Shown here one piece after another: positions 38,950-50,484 of a DNA stretch of 64,000 nt (the first letter of the stretch is position 1; the number at the start of each line of letters is the position of its first letter). Below the pieces are notes generated by a model that was given only the letters and a program-made list of their open reading frames with translations, was not told where the DNA came from and did not search any database. This DNA is from Ideonella_A sakaiensis_A (GTDB taxonomy: Bacteria > Pseudomonadota > Gammaproteobacteria > Burkholderiales > Burkholderiaceae_C). Location: positions 3,038,001 through 3,102,000 of the forward strand of contig NZ_CP182947.1 in assembly GCF_048320135.1 (NCBI RefSeq), in the 5' to 3' direction. The translations under genes and the position numbers were made by a program.

Positions 38950-39621
38950 ATGATCGACGACCTTCAGGACCTGTTCGCCAACAACCGCCGCTGGGCCGAC
39001 GCCACCGAGCAGCGCGAGCCCGGCTTTTTCCAGCGGCTGCTGAAGCAGCAGACGCCGCAATATTTGTGGATAGGCTGTGCCGACAGCCGCGTGCCGGCCA
39101 ACGAACTGGTCGATCTGCTGCCGGGCGAACTGTTCGTCCACCGCAATGTCGCCAATGTCGTCGTGCAGTCGGATCTGAATGCGCTGTCGGTGATCCAGTT
39201 TGCGACCGACATGCTGAAGGTGCGCCACATCATCGTCGTCGGCCACTCCGGTTGCGGCGGCGTCAACGCGGCATTGAACGATGTGCGGATCGGTCTGGCC
39301 GACAACTGGCTGCGCCATGTGCAGGAGGTGCGGCGGCAGCATCAGCAGTGGCTGGACGGCGTCGATCCGGCGCACCGGGTCGATGCCTTGTGCGAACTGA
39401 ATGTGATCGAGCAGGCGACCAATGTCTGCCGCACGACGATCGTGCAGGATGCCTGGGCGCGTCAGCAGCCCCTGGTCGTTCACGGCTGGTTCTACAAGCT
39501 GAGCAACGGCCTGCTCGAGGACCTGGGGCTGACGGTCGACGGCCCGGAAGCCATCGACGCGGCCCGAGAGCGTGCGCTCGAGCGCGTGAAGGCGCGTTAT
39601 GCCGCAGCGCCGACGGGCTGA
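38950..39621 (+). CDS. can: Beta-carbonic anhydrase
   Basis: 223 residues from the ATG at 38950, chosen by match to E. coli Can. The zinc ligands are C43, D45 (IGCADSRVPA), H99 and C102 (GHSGCGGV). It interconverts CO2 and bicarbonate in the cytoplasm. It precedes aceK by 11 bases and follows the Nudix fusion by 63. Confidence 0.97.
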   Translation: MIDDLQDLFANNRRWADATEQREPGFFQRLLKQQTPQYLWIGCADSRVPANELVDLLPGELFVHRNVANVVVQSDLNALSVIQFATDMLKVRHIIVVGHSGCGGVNAALNDVRIGLADNWLRHVQEVRRQHQQWLDGVDPAHRVDALCELNVIEQATNVCRTTIVQDAWARQQPLVVHGWFYKLSNGLLEDLGLTVDGPEAIDAARERALERVKARYAAAPTG

Positions 39622-39632
39622 ACATTGATGCA

Positions 39633-41393
39633 ATGGCCGGCTTCCCGCCCAAGCTGACCGACCCGCGCGCCTACGACATCGCGCAGGCGATGCTCGAAGG
39701 CTTCAACCGCCACTACCGGCTGTTCCGTGCCGCCAGCGCCGGCGCAAAAAGGCTGTTCGAGACCGCCGACTGGGCCGCGCAGCAACGCGGCCAGCGCGAG
39801 CGCATCGAGTTCTACGACCGGCGGGTCGAGGAGGCGGCGCAGGCGCTGCAGGACACCTTCGAGGTCGGCCAGTTGTCGATGGATGTCTGGCAGCAGATCA
39901 AGCTGCATTACATCGGGCTGCTGATCAACCACCACCAGCCCGAACTCGCCGAAACCTTTTTCAACTCGGTGACGACGAAGATCCTGCACCGCAGCTATTT
40001 CAACAACGATTTCATCTTCGTCTGGCCGGCGGTTTCGACCGAATATATCGAGAACGAGGAGCCGGGCGCGCTGCCGACCTTCTACGCCTATTACCCGACG
40101 CTCGACAGCCTGCGCGAAACCTGGCTCGCGATCATCTGCAAATTCGACCTTGCGGTCGAGTTCGACGATCTCGGCCGCGACATCGACCTCGTGTTGCAGG
40201 CGGTCGGCCATCAGATGGGCGAGTTCAGGCTGCGCGCGAATTTCCAGATCCAGGTGCTGTCGAGCCTGTTTTTCCGCAACAAGGGCGCTTATGTCGTCGG
40301 CAAGATCATCAACGGTTTTCGCGAAACGCCGTTTGCGTTGCCGATCCTGTACAACGACAGCGGCCGGCTGATCATCGATACCGCACTGTTCAGCGAAGAC
40401 GAGCTGCAGATGCTGTTCAGCTTTGCGCGCGCCTATTTCATGGTCGAGATGGAAGTGCCGTCGGCCTATGTGCAGTTTCTGCGCTCGATGATGCCGCGCA
40501 AGCCGCGCAGCGAGATCTACAACGCGCTGGGCCTGCACAAGCAGGGCAAGAACCTGTTCTACCGCGATTTCCTGTTCCACCTGCGTCACAGCAGTGACCA
40601 TTTCCGGATCTCGCCGGGTATTCGCGGCATGGTGATGCTGGTCTTCGACCTGCCGAGTTTTCCTTATGTCTTCAAGCTGATCAAGGACCATTTCCCGCTG
40701 CAGAAGGAGACGACGCGCGAGAAGATCATGGGCAAATATCTGCTCGTCAAGCAGCACGACCGGGTCGGCCGGATGGCCGATACCCAGGAATACAGCAATG
40801 TCGGCTTTCCGCGCAAACGATTCGAGGAGCAGTTGATCGCCGAGCTGAAGCAGTATTGCGGCAGCCTGCTCGAGGAAGAGGGCGACAACCTGATGATCCG
40901 CCACGTTTATATCGAGCGGCGGATGATCCCGCTGAACATCTATCTGCAGGAGGCAAGCCCGGAGCAGTTGGCCGCCGCGGTGATCGAATATGGCAATGCG
41001 ATCAAGGATCTGGTTGCGGCCAATATCTTTCCCGGCGACATGTTGTGGAAAAATTTCGGTGTCACCCGCAACGGCAAGATCGTCTTCTACGACTACGACG
41101 AAATCGAATACCTGACCGACTGCAATTTCCGCCGCGTGCCGGAACCGCGCAACGAGGAAGAGGAGATGTCCGGCGACATCTGGTACAGCGTCGGGCCGAA
41201 GGATGTCTTTCCGGAGACGTTTGCGCCGTTTCTGCTCGGCAATCCGGCAGTCCGCGAGGTGTTCCTGAAATACCATGCCGACCTGCTCGACGCTGCTTTC
41301 TGGCAAAGTCACAAGGATCGAATCCTCGCCGGCCATGTGCACGATGTCTTCCCCTACGACGCGGCGAGGCGTTTCTGCAACCGATCGGCCTGA
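39633..41393 (+). CDS. aceK: Isocitrate dehydrogenase kinase/phosphatase
   Basis: 586 residues from the ATG at 39633. AceK phosphorylates and dephosphorylates isocitrate dehydrogenase and so directs isocitrate into the glyoxylate bypass. The ATP-binding segment (GIRGMVMLVFDLPSFPYVFK) and the kinase catalytic part (ERRMIPLNIYLQ, NFGVTRNGKIVFYDYDEIEY) are intact. aceA and aceB are not in the window; the gene sits between can and a beta-oxidation-like operon. Confidence 0.97.
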   Translation: MAGFPPKLTDPRAYDIAQAMLEGFNRHYRLFRAASAGAKRLFETADWAAQQRGQRERIEFYDRRVEEAAQALQDTFEVGQLSMDVWQQIKLHYIGLLINHHQPELAETFFNSVTTKILHRSYFNNDFIFVWPAVSTEYIENEEPGALPTFYAYYPTLDSLRETWLAIICKFDLAVEFDDLGRDIDLVLQAVGHQMGEFRLRANFQIQVLSSLFFRNKGAYVVGKIINGFRETPFALPILYNDSGRLIIDTALFSEDELQMLFSFARAYFMVEMEVPSAYVQFLRSMMPRKPRSEIYNALGLHKQGKNLFYRDFLFHLRHSSDHFRISPGIRGMVMLVFDLPSFPYVFKLIKDHFPLQKETTREKIMGKYLLVKQHDRVGRMADTQEYSNVGFPRKRFEEQLIAELKQYCGSLLEEEGDNLMIRHVYIERRMIPLNIYLQEASPEQLAAAVIEYGNAIKDLVAANIFPGDMLWKNFGVTRNGKIVFYDYDEIEYLTDCNFRRVPEPRNEEEEMSGDIWYSVGPKDVFPETFAPFLLGNPAVREVFLKYHADLLDAAFWQSHKDRILAGHVHDVFPYDAARRFCNRSA

Positions 41394-41444
41394 GCCGATC
41401 GCACCCGGCCGGTACTGATCGGCCGCGAATCTTCAGGAGGTCCC

Positions 41445-42638
41445 ATGTCCGATCCCATCGTCATCGTTTCCGCCGCCCGCACGCCGATCGGCGGCCTGCT
41501 CGGCGACTTTTCGTCGCTGCCCGCGCACAAGCTCGGCGCGGTCGCGATCAAGGCCGCGGTCGAGCGCGCCGGCATTCCGGGGGATGCGGTCAACGAGGTG
41601 CTGATGGGCAACTGCCTGATGGCCGGCCAGGGCCAGGCGCCGGCGCGCCAGGCGGCACTCGGCGCCGGGCTGCCGCAGTCGGCCGGTGCGGTGACCTTGT
41701 CGAAGATGTGCGGATCGGGCATGCGCGCGATGATGTTCGGTCACGACATGCTGTCTTGCGGCAGCGCCGATGTCATTGTTGCCGGCGGCATGGAGAGCAT
41801 GACCAATGCGCCGCACCTGAGCCAGATCCGCAAGGGCGTCAAATATGGCGCGACCGGTTTCTACGACCACATGGCACTCGACGGCCTCGAAGATGCCTAT
41901 GAGCGTCTGCCGAGCGGCGCTGGCAAGGCGATGGGTGTCTTTGCCGAGGAATGTGTCTCCAAATACCAGTTCAGCCGCGAGGCGATGGACCAGTTTGCGA
42001 TCGCGTCGACCGAACGCAGCAAGAAGGCCAATGAAGACGGCAGCTTCGACTGGGAGATCGCGCCGGTCGCAGTCGCCGGCAAGGGCGGCGAGACGCTGGT
42101 CAAGTTCGACGAGCAGCCGTTCAAGGCCAGGCTCGACAAGATCGCGGGCCTGAAGGCGGCATTTCTGAAGGAAGGCAAGATCACCGCGGCCACCTCCTCG
42201 AGCATTTCCGACGGCGCCGCCGCGCTGGTGCTGATGCGCGAGTCGACCGCGAAGAAATACGGCTGCACGCCGCTGGCGCGCATCCTCGGTCACGTCGTCC
42301 ATGCGCAGGCGCCGAATCTGTTCGCGACCGCGCCGATCGGTGCGATCGACAAGATGCTGCGCAAGGCCGGCTGGCGTGCGCAGGATGTCGATCTGTGGGA
42401 AGTCAACGAGGCCTTTGCTGCGGTCACGATGGCGGCGATGAGCGAGTACAAGCTGCCGCACGATATCGTCAATGTGCACGGCGGTGCCTGTGCACTCGGC
42501 CACCCGATCGGCGCCAGCGGTGCGCGGATCGTCGTCACGCTGCTCGGCGCGTTGCGCCAGCGCGGTCTGAAGAAGGGCCTGGCGGCCTTGTGCATCGGCG
42601 GCGGCGAGGCGACCGCGCTGGCGATCGAGATGGTGTGA
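41445..42638 (+). CDS. Acetyl-CoA C-acetyltransferase (thiolase)
   Basis: 397 residues; AGGAGG lies well placed before the ATG. The acyl-accepting Cys89 is in SKMCGSGM, His is in GHPIGASGAR, and the second catalytic Cys383 in AALCIGGGEA; NEAFA is also present. A biosynthetic or degradative thiolase of the AtoB/PhaA type. It is followed by an SDR and an acyl-CoA dehydrogenase on the same strand, which suggests a short-chain acyl-CoA pathway. Confidence 0.96.
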   Translation: MSDPIVIVSAARTPIGGLLGDFSSLPAHKLGAVAIKAAVERAGIPGDAVNEVLMGNCLMAGQGQAPARQAALGAGLPQSAGAVTLSKMCGSGMRAMMFGHDMLSCGSADVIVAGGMESMTNAPHLSQIRKGVKYGATGFYDHMALDGLEDAYERLPSGAGKAMGVFAEECVSKYQFSREAMDQFAIASTERSKKANEDGSFDWEIAPVAVAGKGGETLVKFDEQPFKARLDKIAGLKAAFLKEGKITAATSSSISDGAAALVLMRESTAKKYGCTPLARILGHVVHAQAPNLFATAPIGAIDKMLRKAGWRAQDVDLWEVNEAFAAVTMAAMSEYKLPHDIVNVHGGACALGHPIGASGARIVVTLLGALRQRGLKKGLAALCIGGGEATALAIEMV

Positions 42639-42693
42639 ACGCGGCTGCCCGGCCGCCGGCCGTGATCGCGGGCGCTGTCGCGCCCGCATCCGC

Positions 42694-43359
42694 ATGAAGG
42701 TTTTCGTCATCGGCGCATCGCGCGGCCTCGGCCACGAATTCGTCGCGCAGTACCTGGCCGACGGCGCTGTCGTCTGCGCCACCGCGCGCAGCGAGGCCGA
42801 CCTCGCTGCGTTGAAGCGGCAGGGCGCCCGTGCGCTGACGCTCGACGTCACGCGCGCCGAGAGTGTCGCCCGGCTGGCCTGGCAGCTCGATGGCGAGCGT
42901 TTCGACACGATCGTCTACTGCCCCGGGATCTATGGTCCACGCAGCCGCGGGCTCGAGCCGCCGACCGAGGCCGATTTCGATGCGGTGATGCACACCAATG
43001 TGCTCGGCGCGATGCGCGTGCTGCCGCAGCTGGCCGACATGTTGTCGGGCGAGACACGGATTGCGGTGATTTCGTCGCGGATGGGCGCGATCGGCCCGCG
43101 CTCGTCGAATGCCGGCTGGCTGTACCGGGCGTCGAAGACGGCGCTCAATTCGGTGCTGAAGGACCTTGCCACCGAATGGTCGGGCCGGGCGGTCTGCGTC
43201 AGCCTGCATCCCGGCTGGGTGCGCACCGACATGGGCGGCGGTGGCGCCGATCTGGCGGTCGCAGACAGCGTCGCCGACATGCGCCGGCTGATCGCCTCGT
43301 TGACGGCGCGCGACAATGGGCGTTTCATCAACCACGACGGTGCGGCGATCGACTGGTGA
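42694..43359 (+). CDS. Short-chain dehydrogenase/reductase
   Basis: 221 residues. Glycine-rich NAD(P) motif GASRGLGHE at 7-15 (one residue away from TGxxxGxG), Asp51, and catalytic Ser ~128, Y144 and K148 (YRASK). It resembles the CsgA-like/C-factor SDRs rather than 3-hydroxyacyl-CoA dehydrogenases. It lies between thiolase and acyl-CoA dehydrogenase genes in the same direction. Confidence 0.92.
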   Translation: MKVFVIGASRGLGHEFVAQYLADGAVVCATARSEADLAALKRQGARALTLDVTRAESVARLAWQLDGERFDTIVYCPGIYGPRSRGLEPPTEADFDAVMHTNVLGAMRVLPQLADMLSGETRIAVISSRMGAIGPRSSNAGWLYRASKTALNSVLKDLATEWSGRAVCVSLHPGWVRTDMGGGGADLAVADSVADMRRLIASLTARDNGRFINHDGAAIDW

Positions 43360-43387
43360 CCCGCCGCGTCTCCGGAGGCCAGCCCAG

Positions 43388-44518
43388 ATGATGCTCAACG
43401 AGGACCAGCGCGCGATCCAGGATGCGATCCGCAGCTATGTGCAGGACCACATCAAGCCGGCGGCGGCCCGCTGGGACAAGGACCACCACTTCCCGGCCGA
43501 CGAGCTGCGCGGCCTGGCCGAACTGGGTTGCTACGGTGTCGCGGTGCCGGCCGAACTCGGCGGGGCCGGCCTCGACTACCTGAGCCTGGCGCTGATCATC
43601 GAGGAAATTGCCGCCGGCGACGGCGCGACCTCAACGATCGTCAGCGTCAACAACTGCCCGGTCTGCTCGATCCTGATGGCCTGGGCCAGCCCGGAGCAGC
43701 AGCAGCGATGGCTGGTGCCGCTGGCGCGCGGCGAGATGCTCGGCGCGTTCTGCCTGACCGAGCCGCATGTCGGATCACAGGCCGACGGCCTGAAGACCAG
43801 CGCGGTGCGCGATGGCGACCACTATGTGCTGAACGGCGTCAAGCAGTTCGTCACCAGCGGCAAGAATGCCGACGTCGCGATCGTGATGGCGCTGACCGAC
43901 AAGACCGCCGGCAAGAAGGGCATCAGCGCATTTGTAGTCCCGACCTCGACGCCAGGTTATACGGTCGCGCGGCTGGAAGAGAAGATGGGCCAGCATGCCA
44001 GCGATACCGCGCAGATCCTGTTCGAGGACTGCCGCATTCCGGCCGAAAACCGGCTCGGCGACGAGGGTCAGGGGCTGAAGATCGCGCTGTCCGGTTTGGA
44101 GGGCGGGCGCATCGGCATCGCCGCGCAAAGCGTCGGCATGGCGCGCGCAGCATTCGAGGCGGCGCTCGACTATGCGAAGCAGCGCGAAAGTTTCGGCCAG
44201 CCGATCTTCCAGCATCAGGCGGTGCAGTTCAGGCTCGCCGAGATGGCCACCCGGATCGAGGCCGCGCGCCAGTTGATACACCATGCAGCGTCGCTGAAGG
44301 ACGCGGGCCAGCCGTGCCTGAAGGAAGCGGCGATGGCCAAGCTGTTCGCCAGCGAAGCGGCCGAGGCCGTCTGCAGCGCAGCGATCCAGATCCACGGCGG
44401 CTATGGGTATGTGAGCGACTTTCCGGTCGAACGGATCTACCGCGACGTGCGCGTCTGCCAGATCTACGAAGGCACCAGCGACGTGCAGAAGATCCTGATC
44501 GGGCGAGCGCTCGCGTGA
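43388..44518 (+). CDS. Acyl-CoA dehydrogenase
   Basis: 376 residues; GGAGG precedes the double ATG at 43388/43391. FAD enzyme with AFCLTEPHVGSQADGLKTSA, FVTSGKNAD, YAKQRESFGQPIFQHQAVQF and the catalytic Glu in IYEGTSDVQ. Closest in pattern to short/branched-chain acyl-CoA dehydrogenases. With thiolase and SDR upstream it probably serves degradation of a short or branched acyl-CoA. Confidence 0.95.
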   Translation: MMLNEDQRAIQDAIRSYVQDHIKPAAARWDKDHHFPADELRGLAELGCYGVAVPAELGGAGLDYLSLALIIEEIAAGDGATSTIVSVNNCPVCSILMAWASPEQQQRWLVPLARGEMLGAFCLTEPHVGSQADGLKTSAVRDGDHYVLNGVKQFVTSGKNADVAIVMALTDKTAGKKGISAFVVPTSTPGYTVARLEEKMGQHASDTAQILFEDCRIPAENRLGDEGQGLKIALSGLEGGRIGIAAQSVGMARAAFEAALDYAKQRESFGQPIFQHQAVQFRLAEMATRIEAARQLIHHAASLKDAGQPCLKEAAMAKLFASEAAEAVCSAAIQIHGGYGYVSDFPVERIYRDVRVCQIYEGTSDVQKILIGRALA

Positions 44519-44621
44519 GCCGCGCCCGGCTGCCCGGCAGGGTTTGTCTGCGCTGCGTGCGCGCAACGCCTGAGCGGCCGAGGGCTGCGCCGGCACGCCG
44601 CCACGCGGGCAGAATCGCCGC

Positions 44622-46025
44622 ATGAACATCATCATCCTCGGAGCGGGCCGGGTCGGCGAAAGTGTCGCCGAAAGCCTGGTCTCCGAACGCAACGACATCA
44701 CGGTGATCGATACCGACCCGCGCCGGCTGGTCGCGCTGCAGGAGCGCTTCGATCTGCGTGGTGTCGCCGGCAATGGCATCCAGCCGTCGGTGCTGCGCGA
44801 AGCCGGCGCCGAGGATGCCGACATGCTGATCGCCTGCGCACCGAACGACGAGACCAATCTGGTGTGCTGCAAGATCGCCCACGATGTGTTCAACATCACG
44901 ACGCGGATCGCCCGGGTGCGTTCGGAGGAATTTCCGAATGGCAGCGAGCTGATGGGCAAATCGGGCTTCGCGGTCGATCAGGTGATCTGTCCGGAAGAAT
45001 CGCTGACGACCTATATCCGCAAGCTGATCAACTATCCGGAAGCGCTGCAGGTGCTCGAGTTTGCCGGCGGCAAGGTCAGCCTGATCGCGGTCCGGGCGAT
45101 CACCGGCGGCCCGATGGTCGGCCACGTGATCTCCGAGCTGCCGACGCTGGTGCCGGAGGTCGAGATGCGTTTCGTTGCGATCTACCGCACCGACGAACTC
45201 GGCGTCGACCAGCAGGTGATCTGCAACGGCAGCACCCGCATCGAACCCGGCGACGAGGTCTTCGTGCTGGCCGCGACCAGCTGGATCCGCCAGGTGCTCG
45301 ATGCGCTGCGGCTGCGCGACCAGCCGGTGCGCCGGGTCATCATCGCCGGCGGCGGCCGGGTCGGCCTGCGCCTGGCGCGGCAGCTGAAGAAGGATTGCCG
45401 GGTCAAGATCATCGAGGCCGAGGCGGCGCGCTGCGAATACCTGACCTCGCAGCTGCCCGGCCATGTGCTGGTGCTGAACGGCGACTCGACCGACGAGGAC
45501 CTGCTGCAGGTCGAGAATGTCTCCGAGTGCGACCTCTTCATGGGGCTGACCAGCGACGATGAAGACAACATCATGGCCTGCCTGCTGGCAAAGCGGATGG
45601 GCGCGCGACGGGTGCTGGCGCTGATCAACCGCAGTGCCTATGCCGACCTGGTGCAGGGCAGCCAGATCGACATCGCGTTGTCGCCGGCGCATACGGTGAT
45701 CGGCGAACTGCTGGCTTTCGTTCGGCGCGGCGACGTCGAGGCGGTCTACAGCCTGCGCCGCGGTGCTGCCGAGGCGCTCGAGGCGGTGGCCCGCGGCGAC
45801 CGCAAGACATCGAAGGTGGTCGGCCGCCGCATCGACGAGATTCCATTGCCGCCCGGCACGCAGATCGGCGCGCTGGTGCGTGGCGAGGGCGACGATACCC
45901 AGGTCATCATTCCCCACCACGACACGGTGATCCAGAGCAACGATCACGTGATCGTTTTCCTCCCGCGCAAGCGCATGGTGCGCGAGGTCGAGAAGCTGTT
46001 CCAGGTCAGCGCGATCTTCTTCTGA
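44622..46025 (+). CDS. trkA: Trk potassium uptake regulatory subunit TrkA
   Basis: 467 residues with two RCK repeats, each with a nucleotide-binding motif: GAGRVGESVAE at the start and GGGRVGLRLAR near 245; TrkA_C domains follow each. The peripheral NAD-binding subunit gates TrkH. trkH follows after 10 bases, so the two form an operon. The upstream 100 bases are GC-rich and show no obvious promoter. Confidence 0.97.
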   Translation: MNIIILGAGRVGESVAESLVSERNDITVIDTDPRRLVALQERFDLRGVAGNGIQPSVLREAGAEDADMLIACAPNDETNLVCCKIAHDVFNITTRIARVRSEEFPNGSELMGKSGFAVDQVICPEESLTTYIRKLINYPEALQVLEFAGGKVSLIAVRAITGGPMVGHVISELPTLVPEVEMRFVAIYRTDELGVDQQVICNGSTRIEPGDEVFVLAATSWIRQVLDALRLRDQPVRRVIIAGGGRVGLRLARQLKKDCRVKIIEAEAARCEYLTSQLPGHVLVLNGDSTDEDLLQVENVSECDLFMGLTSDDEDNIMACLLAKRMGARRVLALINRSAYADLVQGSQIDIALSPAHTVIGELLAFVRRGDVEAVYSLRRGAAEALEAVARGDRKTSKVVGRRIDEIPLPPGTQIGALVRGEGDDTQVIIPHHDTVIQSNDHVIVFLPRKRMVREVEKLFQVSAIFF

Positions 46026-46035
46026 GAACCGGACG

Positions 46036-47511
46036 ATGTTGGCGATCCTGCCGGTTCTGACCATCCTTGGCTGGGTGCTGATCTTCTTTTCCGGTGCGAT
46101 GCTGGTGCCGCTGCTGATGGCCTGGCTCGGCGACGAACCGGCGGCGGCACGTCATGCCTATGGCGGTGCATTGATCCTTACGCTGTCGGCCGGCTTTGCG
46201 TTGTGGGCGATCGCCCGGCGCAGCCGTGCCGAGCTGAAACCGCGCGACGGTGTGCTGCTGGTCTTCCTGACCTGGACCGTGCTGCCGTTTTTTGCCAGCC
46301 TGCCGCTGCTCGCCTATTTCTATGAAGCCGGCGCGCCGATCTCGTTCACCGACGCCTATTTCGAGGCGATGTCGGGCTTGACGACAACCGGTTCGACGGT
46401 GTTGACCGGACTCGATCTGCTGCCCGGTTCGGTCAACCTGTGGCGCTGTTTCCTGCAGTGGCTCGGCGGCATGGGCATCCTGGTGCTGGCGGTCGCGATC
46501 CTGCCGATGCTGGGCATGGGTGGCAGCCAGCTGTTCCGCGCCGAATCGGCGGGCCCGATCAAGGATGCGAAGCTGACACCGCGCATCACCGAAACGGCGA
46601 AGGGCCTGTGGACGATCTATGCAGTGGTGTCGGTGCTGTGCCTGCTCGCCTATCGGGCCGGCGGCATGAGCTGGTACGACGCTTGGGTCCACATGTTCGC
46701 GACCACCAGCCTCGGTGGCATGAGCAGCCACGATGCCAGCTTCGGGCATTTCAATTCGCCGCTGCTCGAATGGATCTGCGTCGTCTTCATGTTGTTCGCG
46801 AGCTGCAATTTCGCGGTCTATTTCGTCGCGATCCGCAAGCGCAGCGCATGGCTGATCCTCGCCGACCCCGAAGCGCGCGGCACGCTCGGCCTGCTGATCG
46901 GCGCCAGCCTGTTCGTCAGCGGCTTTCTGCTGTGGAAGGGCACCGCGACCGATCCGCTGCAGGCCTTGCGGCTGGCCTTCTTCAACATCGTGTCGATCGG
47001 CTCGACGACCGGTTTTTCGAGCACCGACTATGGCCAGTGGCCGGTGCTGGTGCCGTTTCTGATGCTGATCCTGTCAGGGGTTGCGACCAGCGCCGGGTCC
47101 ACCGGCGCCGGCATCAAGATGATCCGCCTGATCATCCTGCTGAAGCAGGCCAAACGCGAGATGCAGCGGCTGCTGCACCCGCGGATGGTGCGGCCGGTGA
47201 TGCTCGGCCAGCGCCCGGTCTCCAACGAGGCGATCTTTGCGGTGCTCGCCTACATGCTGCTGTATGGCGCCGCCGCCGCCGGCATGACGCTGCTGATGCT
47301 GGCGACCGACCTGCCGTTCGACACCGCATTTGCCGCGGTGATGGCGAATCTGAACAACATGGGCCCGGCGATCAACCAGGTCGGTCCGGCCGGCACCTAC
47401 CAGCCGCTGACCGATTTCCAGACCTGGGTGCTGACGATCGCAATGCTGCTCGGCCGGCTCGAACTGCTGTCGGTGCTGGTGTTGTTCACCGCGCATTTTT
47501 GGCGAGACTAG
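46036..47511 (+). CDS. trkH: Trk potassium uptake channel subunit TrkH
   Basis: 491 residues with about ten membrane segments. Four pore-loop repeats can be seen, including SGLTTTGSTVLTGLD, FATTSLGGMSSHD, VSIGSTTGFSSTDYG and AVMANLNNMGPAINQVGP, typical of TrkH. It imports K+ with TrkA. The cytoplasmic loops are basic. It ends before a GC-rich extragenic repeat. Confidence 0.97.
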   Translation: MLAILPVLTILGWVLIFFSGAMLVPLLMAWLGDEPAAARHAYGGALILTLSAGFALWAIARRSRAELKPRDGVLLVFLTWTVLPFFASLPLLAYFYEAGAPISFTDAYFEAMSGLTTTGSTVLTGLDLLPGSVNLWRCFLQWLGGMGILVLAVAILPMLGMGGSQLFRAESAGPIKDAKLTPRITETAKGLWTIYAVVSVLCLLAYRAGGMSWYDAWVHMFATTSLGGMSSHDASFGHFNSPLLEWICVVFMLFASCNFAVYFVAIRKRSAWLILADPEARGTLGLLIGASLFVSGFLLWKGTATDPLQALRLAFFNIVSIGSTTGFSSTDYGQWPVLVPFLMLILSGVATSAGSTGAGIKMIRLIILLKQAKREMQRLLHPRMVRPVMLGQRPVSNEAIFAVLAYMLLYGAAAAGMTLLMLATDLPFDTAFAAVMANLNNMGPAINQVGPAGTYQPLTDFQTWVLTIAMLLGRLELLSVLVLFTAHFWRD

Positions 47512-47526
47512 ATCGCCCTCCTCGGA

Positions 47527-47655
47527 GCGGCTGACGCCGCATCCACGTTAGCGGACCGGCGCTTGCGGTATTGGGGCGTGATCAAGTGGCAACCGCGGAT
47601 CCGGCTTTGCCGGGCCGCCGGTTGCGCCCCCTTGAGGGGGAGCGGCGTCAGCCGC
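47527..47655. repeat. GC-rich extragenic inverted repeat, probable terminator/REP-like element
   Basis: Arms GCGGCTGACGCCGC (47527-47540) and GCGGCGTCAGCCGC (47642-47655) are exact reverse complements. Inside, CCCCC TTGA GGGGG (47627-47640) is a separate hairpin. The type of sequence (C5-TTGA-G5 next to a GC-rich inverted repeat) is common between convergent genes in Burkholderiales. It lies between the convergent trkH and pyk and probably serves termination for both. The 47512-47667 gap holds nothing else. Confidence 0.65.
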
Positions 47656-47667
47656 AACGGGGGTGGG

Positions 47668-49088
<1,421 letters not shown>

Positions 49089-49092
<4 letters not shown>

Positions 49093-50363
49093 CCCATGTC
49101 CGGTGGCGCATCGATGAAGATCGCCCGGAAGTCGTTCACATTGGTCAGCGTCGGCCCGGTGACAACCGAGTCGCCGAGCCGCTCGAAGAAGCCGTGGCCG
49201 TCGTTGTCGGCGAGGTGGTCGCGCGGCTTCATGCCCATGCCCCAGGCGCGCATCAGGCTGTCCGGCGTCAGCAATGCGCCAGCGATTTCTTCCTGGCCGT
49301 CGACGCCGTCGGTATCGCCGGCCAGCGCATGGATGCGCCGGTGGCCGTTCAGCGCGATGCCGAGCGACAGCAGAAATTCGACATTACGCCCGCCGCGGCC
49401 ATTGCCGCGTACCGTTACGGTGGTCTCGCCGCCGGACAGCAGCACGCACGGTCCGGCGACCGGCTGGCCACGCCCGGCAACCTGCAATGCAATGCCGGCC
49501 AGCACCTTGCCGACGTCGCGTGCTTCGCCTTCCAGCGCATCGCCGAGGATGTACGGCGTCACGCCGGCCTCGCGCGCCAGCTTCGCAGCAGCCTCGAGCG
49601 CCATCTGCGGTGTCGCGACGAGGTGGATTTCGTGACCAGCCAACCGGGGATCGCCGGGCTTGACCGATTCGCCGCGGCCGCTTTCCAGCGCCTCGCGCAC
49701 CGGCGCCGGCAGTTCGATGCCGTAGCGGCGAACGATCGCCAGCGCATCGGCACAATGGGTCGGATCGGCCGCGGTCGGGCCCGATGCGATGTCGATCGGG
49801 TCGTCGCCCGGCACGTCGGAAATCAGCAGTGTGACGACGCGGGCCGGATGGCAGGCCGCAGCGAGCCGCCCACCCTTGATCGCCGACAGATGGCGGCGCA
49901 CGCAGTTCATCTCGCCGATCGTCGCGCCCGATTTCAGCAGCGCGCGGTTGACGTCCTGCTTGTGTTCGAGTGTCAGGCCATCGAGCGGCAGCGGCATCAG
50001 CGACGAGCCGCCGCCGGAGATCAGGCACAACACGAGGTCGTCGGCGCTCAGGCCGTCGACCATCTTCAGCAGCCGCTTCGCCGCTTCCAGACCGGCCGCA
50101 TCGGGAACCGGGTGCGCCGCCTCGACGATCTCGATCCGCTGGCACGGCACGGCATAGCCGTAACGCGTGATCACCAGGCCTTCGATCCGACCGTCCCAGT
50201 GGTCCTCGACCGCCTTGGCCATTGCGGCCGACGCCTTGCCTGCGCCGATCACGATCATCCGGCCGCGCGGCGGCCGCGGCAGGTGCGGCGGTATCACCAG
50301 CGCCGGCTGCGCCGATGCAATTGCCGCATCGAACATCTGGCGCAGCAGGGCCTGCGGATTCAA
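49089..50363 (-). CDS. Glycerate 2-kinase, MOFRL family
   Basis: 424 residues from a TTG at 50363, preceded by GGAGG. This start matches the family N-terminus (NPQALLRQMFDAAIASAQPA); there is no usable ATG in frame further upstream with homology. The DUF4147/MOFRL glycerate kinase core shows GAGKASAAMAKAVE, LISGGGSSLMPLP and LLSGGETTVTVRG. It makes 2-phosphoglycerate from glycerate. It lies between glxR and pyk in the operon. Confidence 0.93.
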
Positions 50364-50484
50364 GCCGCCGCCCTCCAGTCGCAACGCGGCATCCGCTTCG
50401 GGAACGGGCCGGCGTCCTCGTCGGTTTCTTCGGGTTGCTGCGACCGGTCGTCGGCTCGCAGCGAGTTGACGTCGCGCCGATTCA

